Source: Ectobius pallidus (Eukaryota; Arthropoda; Insecta; Blattodea; Ectobiidae). From it: a stretch of DNA of 64,000 bases. The notes under the pieces are model-generated. The model was not told the origin of the DNA. It was given only the letters and a program-made list of their open reading frames with translations, and ran no database searches. The stretch spans positions 136,584,039 through 136,648,038 of the forward strand of contig CAXKWD010000006.1 in NCBI GenBank assembly GCA_964059195.1. Direction: 5' to 3'. Of the stretch, positions 23,690-37,500 are shown piece by piece. Made by a program: the position numbers and the translations under genes. Position 1 is the stretch's first letter; the number at the start of each line of letters is the position of its first letter.

Positions 23690-24902
23690 TCAGATTTGTG
23701 CCTTCTTCTGCATTTTCATCTTCGTCCTCTTCCTCCTCCTCCTCCCCTTAAACGTTCTCATCAGAATCACCTTCCAAATTGATTATGAAGTGATAATTGA
23801 TCTCGTTCCCAGTAGAAATGTTAAAATTTTTCAGTGTGTCAGCAAGCATCTCTCCATCTGTCATAATTGAATTTACACTGTCTTGAAATATTTGTAAATA
23901 TCCCATGGTAAACTTTGTGTCCCTTTTTTTTTTTCAAGAAATTCTACACCTGTGTCCACATGAGGTCAATAGGATTAAACTCGCAATGATAAGGTAAACG
24001 AATTACACGATGTCCAAATTCTTCTGCAATTTTATCTATTTCATGTCTTAGGCAACTTGATTTTGTACAATGTAGGTTTTAGCATGTGATCGTCAAACAG
24101 TATTCCCTTTTTCTTTTAACTACTCTTGCATCTCTCCTTTAAGGCTATTTGATATAGGGGCTTGGTTCAGTTCATCGGAGTGGTAAAATACATTGTTCAT
24201 CACAATAAAAGAATTAGGTGGTATATTTAGGATTGTTTATTGAACCATTTCAGAAATCACTGTCCATTTCCTTGTGGAAATCATTGGTAGATTTTGAGTG
24301 AAAAACGAGCAATGCACCTTTCACAAAGCAGTCTTCGTTACCAGCGTGAACCACGATAATTAGAGACCCCTTTCCGATTGGTGTTCTGAACTATTTTGCA
24401 TCTTCAATCACCCACATTTTTTCTAGAGTGAGATTGACGTTCACCCAAGTTTCATCTAGGAATATTATAGGCCTTCCTGTTCCAGCGCCTTAAATCAAGG
24501 TAAAAAAGTTTTTCCTCACAGGCTGCAAGAATGTCATTTAAACTAGGAATAAATAATCCTTTATACAAACCCAATACTAGTCTACGAATTGCCTTGTGCT
24601 CAAATGTACCAACATTTGTCTTTTTGCTATCATGTGGTTTTTTCTGGACTTTCCAAGGATCACTTTGTCCGTTTCTCGCTTCAAGTTTTTCTGATTACAC
24701 TCCTAAACAATCCAGTGGCTTTTGTTGTTCTTTCCCACACATTGGTAACAGAAATTAGAGGCCTACCATATTTAGCATTCCCGTATTCACTCTCAAAATA
24801 TGCATGGATACGACATACTAGTTCTTTCGTATCTAAATGCAATGATTTACCTCTTCCTCCAAGTAAACAAAACAAAAACAACACAGTACTTAGCTGATCC
24901 AT
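23690..24902 (-). pseudogene. Decayed Tc1/mariner-type (DDE_3/IS630) transposase
   Basis: The minus strand reads an N-terminal helix-turn-helix segment (from 24902: LDTKELVCRIHAYFESE ... TTKATGLF). Further on it reads RPIIFLDETWVNVN, with the first catalytic Asp in the LDETW motif, then GKGSLIIVVHAGN ... FVKGALLVFHSKS and RLPYHCEFNPIDLMW, which holds the third acidic position. It ends in an acidic EEEEEEDEDENAEE tail. The region around the second Asp (normally D-N-A-P-Y-H) is destroyed, and several in-frame stops and frameshifts are present, so it cannot be active. Family placement is by motif order; the exact clade is unknown. No terminal repeats were found. Confidence 0.72.
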
Positions 24903-25174
24903 TCTGTTTCACTTTAGATGTATAAAAATAAATAAAAATCACTACACTAAATCAACTTAATTTTACACTCAGAATACACTAATGTGCTTCGTAACACACC
25001 TCTTGAAAGCAGACATGGTTTGCAAATTTGCAAATTCAAACTCCCAAGCCAACTACATTACAAAGATTGTTGCCCTTCTTATAGTGGTACTGTAGGGGTT
25101 GAAGCTCTACTCACCCCTGCACTTTGAAGAGAAATCTTCAAATTTTCAGTGAGCAGAATCCATTACCTCCCGAA
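24903..25174. other. Intergenic spacer
   Basis: No gene seen. The right part (from about 25140) belongs to the Penelope-like end described next. Confidence 0.35.
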
Positions 25175-25232
25175 ATACACTTTAGTAACCGGTTTTCGAT
25201 AGGACCTCCCTATCATCATCAGCCACAACTTA
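25175..25232 (-). ncRNA. Hammerhead-ribozyme-like motif of a Penelope-like element end
   Basis: On the minus strand the conserved core CUGAUGA (25222-25216) is followed by one U and a stem II with six perfect pairs, GAUAGG/CCUAUC, closed by the loop GAGGU. Next come GAAA (25197-25194) and a self-complementary stem III AACCGGUU (25194-25187), with a predicted cleavage nucleotide A at 25186. Stem I is weak (G-C, G-U, U-A, a mismatch, then two pairs). Penelope-like retroelements are known to carry minimal type-I hammerheads in their terminal repeats, often with short palindromic stem III suited to dimer cleavage. Activity is not shown. No Penelope ORF lies adjacent, so this is a solo end. Confidence 0.6.
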
Positions 25233-25249
25233 CAATCACTGGGTCCTGG

Positions 25250-26596
25250 CACATTCATTGCACAGGAATTACGAACATGTAACCGAGAGAGATTTTCAAG
25301 CTGAATATAAGGGGATATGTAACTCATTTCATAAACAAGTTCTGTCATCAGACATCATAAATTGTACACATAGGCTGGCTTTGCCATCATGTATTTCATA
25401 CAATGCAATTAGTATATTGCATTCATGTTGCTGGCACTACACCATTCCACTTCAGCATGCTACCATACTGCACTCTACTTTTTACCAGCTGATCTATAAC
25501 TGTTGATAACGCAGGTAGTTTTCTTACAATAAAATCTTATTAAACTTAGATGAGCATGCACCAGTAATACTACCAATTCTAGAATCGAGGCTACTTCAAT
25601 GCTGACGGTAGTACTACCATAAGCAAATTCAAAGTGTTAAGGAGAGAAAACTGCACTCCAGTGATACTGAGTACAAAATGAATTATTTACTATACAATTA
25701 CAATAATACAGATGATTGTGCTGATTAACTTTTATTTGAACAACTGATGAACCATTATACACTTGAACCAGTCTATGTAAACTCTTATCCCAATTACTTA
25801 AATATTGAAAACTTGTGAATTTTATCAAGAAAAGTTAACCACCTAGTTATTTTAATAATAAAAAAAGATAACAAACATGTAAGTTAAGAAAAGTGAATTC
25901 CAAAAATTTAGAGAAGCTTAATACAGCCATACTGAAGCATTATTCAGAAACTGCAACTCATACCTGCACGATCCCCCCTAAAAGGCACGAAATATCAAAT
26001 TGGAGAGGTTGGAGATTTCATCATCAGTATGCAGTGCTCTTATTTCATGTCCAAACTGAAAGTTACAAAGTAAAATGCCTGAAGGCCTAAAATAGGGATG
26101 AACCAAAATGTAAAGAAACCATCATACAGCCAAGCTTCAAAAGGGCTCTCCTATACAAAAATAGTTCTTGTTAATACAAAACTGCATACAACATTCCCCA
26201 TTAAATAAAAAAAAACCATCGTTAACATTTTTCCATCCTAACTGGCTGGTAAATTTCTCTAAAATCATCAATAGCGCCCAGATACATACTATCTCACACA
26301 AAGCAAGCGCATCGCCTCTAGTTGCAGGATTCAGGCCTGGGATGAATTGCCTAACTTGTACACAGAATTCTATCTAAACAGCTTAACAGTAAAGGACATA
26401 CAGACAATTAGGTTACAGCTTGCTAATACAAAAAGGAAAGAAAAAAAAAAAGACGACAAAACAGTTGTGAAATTGTGCCCCGAATTCAGCAATTGGTTGT
26501 CAAAGTGTCCAACAACAGATATAGAATATACACTTTGAGATTCCCTGGTTGCAGTTAATTTAGTATGTTGGGAGGATCATTGGTGAGATAAATGGT
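25250..26596 (-). other. Downstream of the eIF1 stop: 3' UTR and flank
   Basis: No other gene seen. A possible poly(A) signal for eIF1 is TTTATT at 25731-25736 (AATAAA on the minus strand), which would give a 3' UTR of about 0.85 kb. The true end cannot be decided by reading. Confidence 0.3.
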
Positions 26597-26743
26597 TTAA
26601 AAACCATGAACTTTGAGCTGTTCCGGTTTTGCAAGGCCAGCTTTTGTAAGCCACTGGCAGATGTTTTCCCGCTGGTCGCCCTGTAGCTGGAGCACTTCAC
26701 CGTACTCAGGATGTTCGATCACTGTGCCATTGCAGGCAAACTC
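26597..26743 (-). CDS. eIF1: eIF1 coding exon 3 (last)
   Basis: 48 codons plus TAA, from EFACNGTVIEHPEYGEV to KVHGF. The acceptor is gtgtttag at its upstream edge (26744 onward). This exon carries the C-terminal half of the SUI1 fold. Confidence 0.95.
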   Translation of the reverse strand, partial: EFACNGTVIEHPEYGEVLQLQGDQRENICQWLTKAGLAKPEQLKVHGF

Positions 26744-28489
26744 CTAAACACAAATAAAGCACCATGATCAGTAAACAAAACATTGTACAGTTAAGAAAAT
26801 GGAGAGGAAAATATTCTTCACAATAATAATTAAAAAGAAATACAATTTTCTGGAATAACCTTTCCATCGTAGTTCCCAAGAAAGATTTCCAACCTTCAAT
26901 GGAGTTATGAATTAAAATGGATGGTTATGTAGCTACCTAACACTTTTTACCTGGCACCATTTAAATATATCTTCACCAATGTGCTGGCAGGGTATAAAAA
27001 GGATTTTTTTAATTGTATCTATTACATATTTCTACCAAAAAAAAAAAAAAAAATTGAAATTTTGTGAACTGGAAAACAATAAACCATAAATTCTATTGGA
27101 AAGTGTGAGGTACTTACATTTTCCAATAGAAGGCCTTGTGGTGAAAAACTGGATTAGGCTAGATATGTCTGTATTTTTACACCATATACACTGGTAAGGT
27201 GTAAAACTTATACACAACTTATTTATAAAATCTTCCTCTAATTCACTTAATTCCGGACACTTAAACCAGTCAGTCAGAATCAGAATCATTTACCACTTCT
27301 ACCAGCCGTCTGTGTTCGAATACACCCTACACTGTATTTACTTTGTAAAATAATATGGAATAAAAAATTTACCACACCTGGATTCGAACTCGTAAACCTT
27401 CAATCCATAGTTCAGCTTGCTAACCACTGAGCTACTAAGTATAACTATAGTTTGTTTGAATATTGTACAGTCAACCCTCGATATAATGCCCCTTTTTACA
27501 GTGCCACCCTCGCACTGTGCCAATAAATTCAAGTGAACGGATCTGTTCCCATATAAAATACATAAGAAACCTCGTTACTGTGACAATTCAATTAGTGCCA
27601 GTGAATATAAGATAAGATTTTTAGGAAATGTAACTTGCAGTTGCAGAAATTATTCTTTTATAACTGGTGTGAATGTTAGGAAGATTATTTAAGAAACATA
27701 CTGACTGTATTTCCAAGAAGTGTGTGTTCCTCTGCCACTAACTGAAAATGTAGTGCGGTGGAATGAGGAAGCTATGTTAAGAAGTCAGACAGACACCCTG
27801 TGTGAGGGTGGAGCAGGTAGAAAGATCCCTTCATACGATGAGACATTTCAGACTTTCACTTCTTTTAGTCCAGTGTCCATTCCAGCTGTTGAAAACTACA
27901 CTACAGTTACTCGGTTATAGTTGACCACTTACATGGACCCACATGATTTTTAACCCCTTTGTGTTCTGTAGCACTGGACATATACTGTAATAAAGTGAGT
28001 TTCTGTACAGTACTTTATTTTGGGGTATAGTTCTCTATTTACCTTTTTTTCTTTCATAATACAGTACAGTGAATTAACACAGCACTATATTACGTAATTC
28101 CATTTTAGTTCCACTAAATGTTAGAGAACGGATGGTGGCATTATATCGAGGGTTGACTGTAGTTGTGAATCTGTATTTTACCACATTCAAATTTAAATGC
28201 TTTGGTATGGATCACAGAGACTTTTCAAAAACATCTATCATACTGTTCAGTTCGGTGTAACAGTATCTTTCAATACTGCCATTCATCGAAACAACTCTCC
28301 GAAAACACATCCAACCTATGATTCCATTTTACCTAGGAAGATACTGGGTGCTGTGGGTCCATGCGTCGTCAGTGTTAGCGTTCCTTCGCTGAAAGCATGA
28401 GTGTCCTGTATTATATTACAGTGTACCTGCTTTCAGGCCATGGTCTATAACCTACTGTTTCGCCTACTCTCTCATGAGTTTTTATGATA

Positions 28490-28522
<33 letters not shown>

Positions 28523-31500
28523 TTATATTGCACTTACTTGAAGGTTAGTAAATCTGTTCGAGGAAGGAATAATTTCATGCATGAATGTAACTGTTAACTG
28601 TATGAAGTTTTAGAAAAATTCGGACAGCATTATAATGGCATGTCAACTATTTGGCCGAAGTCCAGACTCTGATCTCTTAATCATGTAGGGTCAGTAAATT
28701 GCTTGAACTCTTTTTTGCTAGTCATTTATTGTAGCCAAAGCGTTGGCCTTCATATTGAAAACTGGTCAGTTCTGGTAATAAGCCAAGGATAGAGTGAGCA
28801 GTTATATGCAGATTCTTGGCAGATATGCTGGAAAATGTAACATTTCTTTGTAGGGACTAATCAAATAAATTTTTCAACATATTGGATTGTTTGTTCTTTA
28901 TACTTAATTCAATATTAAACGAAGCAAACTAGATACAAATTCTGTATTATTTGTTTGTATTTTGTAGTTTATTCCATTTTTTAAACAAAAATTGAGTATA
29001 GCACCATCTTTATGCTCATGGCACAAAGTTGAATTAAATTTTGCAAACACTGTACCAATCTTTCTTCGAGAGAAGATAGTTAAAATAATGTTTAAGCCAA
29101 TTTAACATTTAAAAAATCTAATTCTTGAGGAATATTATATTATCTACACACTTTTCTCCTAAGTCAGGTCCATGTTTATCATGGTTCTTTACTTGTGGAA
29201 AATATTTATCTTTTCCCCCTAGTTGTTTACACTTTAAAAACTAGATGTCACACTCAAAAATATCTGTTGGAAACTTGGTCGTAATTTTAATAATTCAGAC
29301 ATTAAAAAACTTTTAAAACTCTGTAAGAAAATAAAAAAACTTAATAACCATAAAGATACTTAAAATAAATACACTCTTCACCTTTAGTGTAGTCACCTGA
29401 TTTTTTTAAAAATTAATTTCCATTTTCAATAAAAAATGTTGACGACAGAATGCCTGTTTCCCAAAAAAATGTTTAGGTAAACTATACCAGTGATGATTTA
29501 TGTTAATTTTCAACTCCCTGTATAATTATTATTATTATGAGCATTAGTGAATCAACTTCTGATACAATTTCCAACAGTAAAAACTGTTGACATAAAGGGT
29601 TCTTCAACATATAAATTACCGAGTGCTGATGTTTTCTGAAAAGTATAATGTTTCCATCTGTCCAATGAAAACATTCAAATAGAATACAAAAGACACACAA
29701 CTTTTTGTAATCTAAAGCAATACAATTTTCACAATTTAAATAACTGATCAAAGCAGGCTGTAACACAGATGTATGTAGTGTTGATCACGCAAGACAAAGC
29801 CTGAGTTTGTACAATAAGATTGATGGCTGGCAAATGTAACTAAAGTCACTGGAAGATACTGTCACACATTCAACCCACTTTCACCAACTTCAGCACCACC
29901 TTGTAGTTAGCTATGCAGAAGTAGTTAACGAAAGCATTCAACGACATTGCAAACCAGTTATTTTGGTCCTGGGCCAAGTTCAAATACTTATTAGCCCTGT
30001 TCATTTTAGACACTTCATGTTTTCATTTAACAAGTTTGCAAATTTAACTTACTGGATAGGGGGAAGTTGCTAACCAATATTCATCTAGCCTTGTCATTTC
30101 TTAAAATAGCTCTTAAGCAATCTGTTTTTGGAGGATGTCTATTTTTGGCACCACTCATATCATGCAATGACCATGACAATGAGGCATCACCGAAAATATT
30201 TACTTTTGCACAACTCCGACACCTGGAAAACCAGCATTTAGTAAACCAAGCTCTAATGTGTGCATCAACATAATTTGAGTAAAATTACACCATTGAATTA
30301 GATGGCATATTGCCTCTCTAAAAGTCCCTTCTACATAATTCTTGCACCATTGTTTGGGAATATCAGACAAAATGATGAGGTATTGAAATTGTTTAGGTTC
30401 TAAAGGCTTCTATGGCCATGCATCTACCGATATTTAAAATTTATCTGCCAATCTCAAAATTATCTTGTAATTGGACCAAACACATGTACTAAGACTTCTT
30501 AAAGTAAAATGTGGAAGAATTTGTCACAGCTTGGCTATCTGGTACTTAGCATGACCAATAACTAGTAGATAAAAACAAAATGTAATAGAATGTTACACAC
30601 GTAAGAAGTCGTCAGACCAATAGTAAGTAGTTTGAAGAATTCACTTAAAGAATACAGTGGTGTAGCCAGTAAGCTACCAGACAAATTTTTAAAAACTTAA
30701 CTAGAGTCAGGTTCCATGCTGAGCATGGGGAGTATTAAATATCTTTAGTTCTGATTGAGGATAGTCCTTCCTAATCCTAGCAATCATGTCCAGCTTACAG
30801 CTTTCCTTAATGTTATGGTAACCTGAATGATAGTTGATCAGCAGGGCAAGGAATAAAGTTCTCTTCTCACATATACCAGCAGAGATGCCAACCTTGAAAG
30901 GTGGTTATCAGTAGTGTGAGTCTAATCGGATGGTGGGAGACTCGACGTCTCGGGCAAATTAATACAGTATATGCAATTTCAAACTTCAACATGCACTAAG
31001 CACAGGCCTTCCGTATACTGCTTTCGATACTGCTGATTTGCCGCAGTTCGTTTTTGTCCATCACACTCGTCACTGGTTTTACGTTTACACAACCTATTTC
31101 CTCAATATGCTACTTGCACTGCAACACTCAAACTTCTAGCAAGCAACGGCGTTGGCAGTCGTCAGCGGCATTACAGTGATAATAAAAAATTGGAAATATG
31201 TTAACACCAAAGATGTTATAACTACAATAATTATGATATAACTGTAAGATATAACATCTTTGGTTAACACACACTCACGTCAAAAACGAAAAACGAAAAT
31301 TTTTAAAAATAGATATTGGGATTCGTAAAATCCGTAATATTTAGTGCAATTTCCGTATTGCCGTAGCACAGTCAAGAAAATCATAGAAACTACGGAAATT
31401 CCGTAGCAGTTGGCATCTCTGTACCAGGAATACATAAATCATAAAAACCAAACTGTCATTAAGTTCTCCCTAATAAATATTGGTTTGCAGTGGGAATCAT

Positions 31501-34500
31501 ATGCTGTACCTGTAAGTTATCTCACAGCTTTATCATAGAGCAGAAGTATATTCTTTGCTTCCGCTGCAGAGTTTATGTATTAGGACACTTGGGAAAAGCT
31601 AAAGATAACACACCTTCATACTTAGTAGATAGTAATAGAAATTTACAAGAAATCAAAGAAATGTAGGTCTACAGAAACATGGTTGTCCGCAAGGGGGGGG
31701 GCAGGGTAGGGCTGTTGCCCCCCCTCCCAGAAAATCTCTAAACTAAACGACTATAAACAATTAATGTGAAATGTGGCTTAAATTTCCATATTCTGTCATT
31801 GGAGTTGCTTGGTCAAAATCAAGTTGACCACAGCTGACATGAGCATGTAGGATTAATTACTTCCACTAAACTTGAAATCATTTCTAGATGAACATTTTAT
31901 TGCAATGGCAGTAGGCCTATTGCATTTTATATGAATTACGGTATTTCGTTCCTGCAAAATTGTAAGGGGTAGTAAAAATCATGTGTGTACTAGATAAAGA
32001 TTTTTTCTTTGTATCCATAGTCATGGGTCCAGCTACAGTAAATCAAGGATGCAGATGATGATGATGATGATATTAATAACAACAGTAATATTAATACTGT
32101 AGTAAGAAAAATAATAACAATAACAATAATTACAACAATAATAACAATAATAATAATAATAATAATGGGTTGTAGTGCTAGTAGCATAGTGATAATGATG
32201 ATGGCAGCAATTTATTCATTTGCCCCCCCCCCTTGACAAAATTTCTGCCGACGCCTATGTACAGAAAAGCAGTATAGGCAAAGGAGAAACAAGGGATTTC
32301 CTGGACACAGATAAAACAAAATCAAGAAGGAAGCTGCACCAGTCTTTACTCTGACAAGGCCATGACTGTCTAGCAGCACACCTAGTGCAAATAAGATATA
32401 TTATCAGGTTGTCTGCCACACCCTGACGTATCATGGATGCTGATCACCACCTGCATTGCTCTCGACTTATCGACAAAAAGTCAACTAAAGCTGGCTTTAT
32501 TAGCATGTCAGACGTAAAAATAGATTTATTTTCCACGCAGCAATTGAATGAACAACTTTCTTAATTCCGTATGAATGAAAATAGCCCAAAAAATGTTATC
32601 CATCAAGCACAGTTACTTGAAAATAATAATTCATTACAAGCAGGGAAAATATACTAAAACATAAGGCCACAGATTTTAAGTTTTGAGTGAAATTATAAAG
32701 TTGGTGAGCGCAGTTCAACATTAAAAAAATAAATTTTAAATTTTTTCCTGGTTCTTTAATACCGTAGTCATAATGGCTGGTAACCTGAAGAAAAATCTCC
32801 AAAGATTGCCTCAAACAGTTGTACTGTTCACATATTTTAATATTTTAATCCCTAACGAGTCTACTGAAAGGTAGGAACCGCTTCTATGAGAGTATGGTAT
32901 GGTATGGTTTATTGCATCTTTCCGTCAATACAGGTTACATTTGTATCCTCAGACATCAGACTTGCCAGTTACAATTTTTACAAAAATAGAAAATTATGGG
33001 TATGGGTATTCTGAATATGCACCTATCCATACCACTACCTAATGTTTTGCCAAGATCACAGTGCACAGTGGTCCAGAATTCAAATCTAGAGGGAAAAAAT
33101 TATTTCTCGCACAAAAGTAACTTTTTACATTTGTTTCATTGTTTTTCTTCTGTAAAGTTGATATATAAATGATATTAAGCCCTAAAACAAAATTGTAATA
33201 TAAATTGCGAAATTAAAAATAATTTTTAAAATTTTAAATGCACAAAATAGCAGAATTTTCATTACATTTTACAACAAGAGGTAAATGCCTATAAATTTGT
33301 ATCTTCGTCCTCTACGTCACCTGCATCATCACTTTCTTCTGCGTCTGCTTCATGAGCATCATCATCATCATCATCATCACTATCACCTTCTTCTTCTTCT
33401 TCATCATCTTCATCTACTTTCTGCTGTTTTTCTTCTTGCTGCTCATCTTTCTCCCTACTCGACTTGCTTACTGGCACTTTCGGTTCTTGAAGTAGCTCGC
33501 ATATTTCTTTCTTCCACTATTGTTCTGTCTAAACGAGGAAGAATGAGAGATTATGGGATCAGAACTGACAAGAGACAGATTCAATATATCTTTCATATTT
33601 TCCTTTCGTGAAAATTTACCGGAATGTCCTTAGTGAAGTTTTCTTAAGAGCTTATGCCTTGGTTCTTGCGCTTCTTTAGAAAGCATACCAATTGGTAAAA
33701 TGGTTGATTCAATAACCCGTGCACCATGAATTATGACTTTATGAACACTGCAGTCACATAATACCACGGGTACAGACTCAGCTAGAGTTTCGTTGTGTCT
33801 GTAGCATATTTATCAAATTTGTCAATACTGACTTGAAAACCACTGGAAATTACACACAAAATTACAAAGAATAGATGAATTAGTTCTTCCTCGACCCCGG
33901 TGAAGGTAGCAGACAATTGTGGACTTCTGAAAAAGGGTCGAGCCGCATTTCCATCGCTAGAATTTCCACTACCCCCAGCTTTGGCTTGACGACTATCAAA
34001 CCCATTTTTTTGCGGAATTGGTCTACAATTACTTCCTTCCTTTCATTTACTTTTTTCTTCCTTTCCTTTAACTTGCCATTTCTTTACATCTAGTCGGTAT
34101 GAATTGTGAAACAGACATTCAAAGAATTCTTTTTACTTTTTTCCAGCGCTTTTCAAAATTTGACCTAAAAGTAGCTATAGCCGCTCCTAATAATCTAGAT
34201 AAATCATTGGGATGCTCCTTTAATCCTAGCTTATCGAATACATAACTGCACAATGAGTTTGTAGAACCTTTCATCTGACACGGTAATTCATAAAGTTTCA
34301 TACGTGTCACCAATGTCTATGTTTGCTGGTTACCCCCTGAAATACAAACGCGATTTGTAAAGAAACGGATCATTTGCGACAATTTATTCTTTTTGTACTT
34401 AAACCCAACCCTTTTCTTTACATCTTGACATATATTTAATAGTGCCATCTCTAACGTATTTTTTTAAAACCCCTCTACAATACTAGAAATTAAAAAAATT

Positions 34501-37500
34501 TCCCTACCTAGACACATCCATATAAATATGACATCAGTAATTTCTTATGTAGTATTATTTCAATAATTATTATATAAATCGCAAGTCCATACCTTTAGAT
34601 GTGAATTCCATTTGACAGAACAACAAAATAACATTTCACAACTCACACACTGACTTCTCATTTCTGACGTCGTGCAACTTGTTATAAGACTGATGCCTCT
34701 ACTCCTTATCAACCCACAACTTTGAAGAGCTGCAGTTGCATACCCTTTTACAGCAGAGTTGATAAAGGCTGAGTTTCGTGAAGAGGGGTTTTCTGGGATG
34801 AAAATCCAGCAAAAATAAAAAGTTTTACAACAAATAAGAATTTTTAGTTTTTTCCCTCTAGATTTCAATTCTGGACCACTGTGCAGTGGCCTTTTCTTTG
34901 AAAATTCTGAAAAAGAAAATGATTCCCAACCTACCTTTTTACATGCTCGAACAATTTTCTTCAAGTCATACTCAGATGATAGACCCTGAACAGTAGTTAA
35001 AGTCTTCCGACCATTGCGCTGCTGAATTCTTATATGCACGAGACCGTCTTGGACATCATCATCTGAACCCTTGATTGCATCAGCAAAGGGGTCTGAAAAA
35101 CAGAGCAATAAATTGCATACCACTGTAAATAAAATTAATACAATCCTCTTTTGTATGAACTTTGATCAATTCTCTAGATTGCAACATGTATAGGCCTACC
35201 TTCTTTCTAGCCTACATAAAATCTTTCATAAATCAGCACATCTAAGCCTCTCAATGTTTATCAAGTAGCTAAGTTGCCCACTGAAGGAAATAAAGTCTGA
35301 ATTGAGTTCATATTTTCACATAGGCTACAGCCTCTGCAATCAATAATAATGCAAAACATATTTTGTTGCAAAAAGTATCATCTTTTAATACTCAGGACTA
35401 TAATATTTGCCTATATAAAGTTGCAAGACTGCCATAAAACACTAAGTATCACTTGTACGCTGATGACCTGCTATGCTATAGGCCTATTTCTACTGACATA
35501 AAGGAATTTTCATGGATAACAGTCTACATTAGAACACTCAGGTTGCAGAAACCTGCAAAAAAGTATTTTCAATTATCCATGTCCTCAAAATACTTGATAT
35601 AGGCTATATATCCCCTCGACTGTAAAGTAAACTCTAGTACAGACCCTCATAATGCCTCATTTTGACTATGCTGACGTAGGCCTAGTTAATAACTAACTTT
35701 ATGTATGACCTAAAAATGAAATTGCAGCGTGCTCATAATGTGTGCGTATGATTTATTTGTAACACGCGAAAATATGACCATGTCACTCCATCTCTGAATG
35801 TGTTAAACTGGTTTCGACTCCATACACGCCGTGATTACCACCCCCTACTACTTCTTTTCCAAATCCTTCTATTCTCAACACCTTTCTACCCATAATCACG
35901 CTTCAATATGCTTGCCTCTCATCATAATTTCCTCACCCGTTCACGACATGTCTTAACACTATCAGTACCATCCCATCGCACAACTCTCTACTCGTCTTCA
36001 TTCACCATTTCCGCAGCAGAATTATGGAATTCTCTGCCTATGAATGTCAGGGACTGTCATTATTGTCATTTATTATCTTTAATGCTACCGGTAGTACTTT
36101 TTTATTTTTATTTTTTACTGTATTTTTCTTGTATTTTTTAGTCATATTGTAATTGTAGTTCTGGAATCCTGGTAGAGGGGTTAAATGAATAAATAAATAG
36201 AAACCCATGCCTAGTGCAATGGAGCTAAGTTGTGTAAATAGGCTATTACCCTGAAACTACTACTTCAATTTCTTCAGTCTTCTATCAATGTATAAATATG
36301 ATTTTAGAAAGACACTAAATAGCTTTCTCAACCCAAAAGATATTAACAATTTTCTTGAGTGAGAGACTATATTCATTCATGCCTTTCTCTACCTAATACT
36401 ATATTTTTACAATTATCTCACCTGTGGTCCTAGTATAAGCCTATAAACACACAGCTTTCTCTACTTTATGTATTTTAAGCACTCACATAGCTTTCTGTGA
36501 ACCTAGAGTTATAAATACTCACATGGCTTTCCTCCACTTTAATTTTCTTGCCTGTCATTCTACAGGGTCTTGAGACAGGGCGACCGATGTTTTCACTCTC
36601 CGCTACAGAGTCCGCATTAGCCGCGGGCGGCTTCCCTGCTTCCCGTGTTATACAGGCATTGTATCTGGAAACCACAATCTGGCTGACGCGAGTGAGTTCT
36701 TCCATTGTAATGCCCCTAATTTCATTCGTAATGTTTTCTTTCAGCTCCTCCAATGTGTGAGGATTTGTTCGATAAACCTTATCTTTAAGAATGTGGTTTC
36801 CAGATACAATGCCTGTATAACACAGGAAGGACGACACTTCCAACATATGTTATAAGGTAAGATATGTAATACTTTATATAGCCTACACTCTAAGCAGGGA
36901 AGCCATGCGCGCGCCGCCCGCGGCTAATGCGGACTCCGTAGCGGAGAGTGAAAACACTGGTCGCCCAGTCTCAACTTATAATAAAGACCCTGTATCATTA
37001 TAAACACTCACATGGCTTTTGAAAAACTATTTTCTTGTAAAGTATAAAAAGCTGCATGTGTGTTTATAACGCTAGGATCACAAGTGATAAAGTGCAAAAA
37101 ATATAGTAGAGAAAGCAGTGTGAGTGGTATTATACTCACACTTTATCTTGAGCCGAAAAAATGCAGGGGTGAGGGGAGCTGATATTGCAGGCAGTATAAG
37201 AGACTGACTATTGGAGAAGGCGGTGAGTTGAAATTGATGTTGTTTCTGAAGGGTTGCCAATTACCAGAAAATATAACGTGTGTAGTTTTATGCTGGTACA
37301 CAATGGAACTAACTGTAATTTGTAGCACTTTCAACTCTCGCTGCCAAACTAAAGATTTTATATCGATTCAGATATTATAGTAGAATATATCGCTGGAGAA
37401 ATGAATAAAGTAATATATTTAGGCCTACTTAGACAGTTTCTCTCCCAGTCTTCAGAATATAGAAAATCGGTTTAAAAGTCGTAGCATTGTTAACCCTTTC

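Noticed and set aside
24531..24897. Plus-strand ORFs of 75 and 102 aa
   Set aside because: Antisense shadows of the decayed Tc1/mariner-type transposase on the minus strand.
33289..33477. 62-aa acidic ORF as an independent small protein
   Set aside because: It is in frame with, and directly downstream of, the Transib-like relic on the same strand, so it is better read as that protein's decayed tail with a GAT/GAA-type simple repeat.
34560..35123. 187-aa ORF as a single protein
   Set aside because: Only the 34935-35092 part is eIF1 exon 2; the rest reads through the donor into intron and the Transib end.
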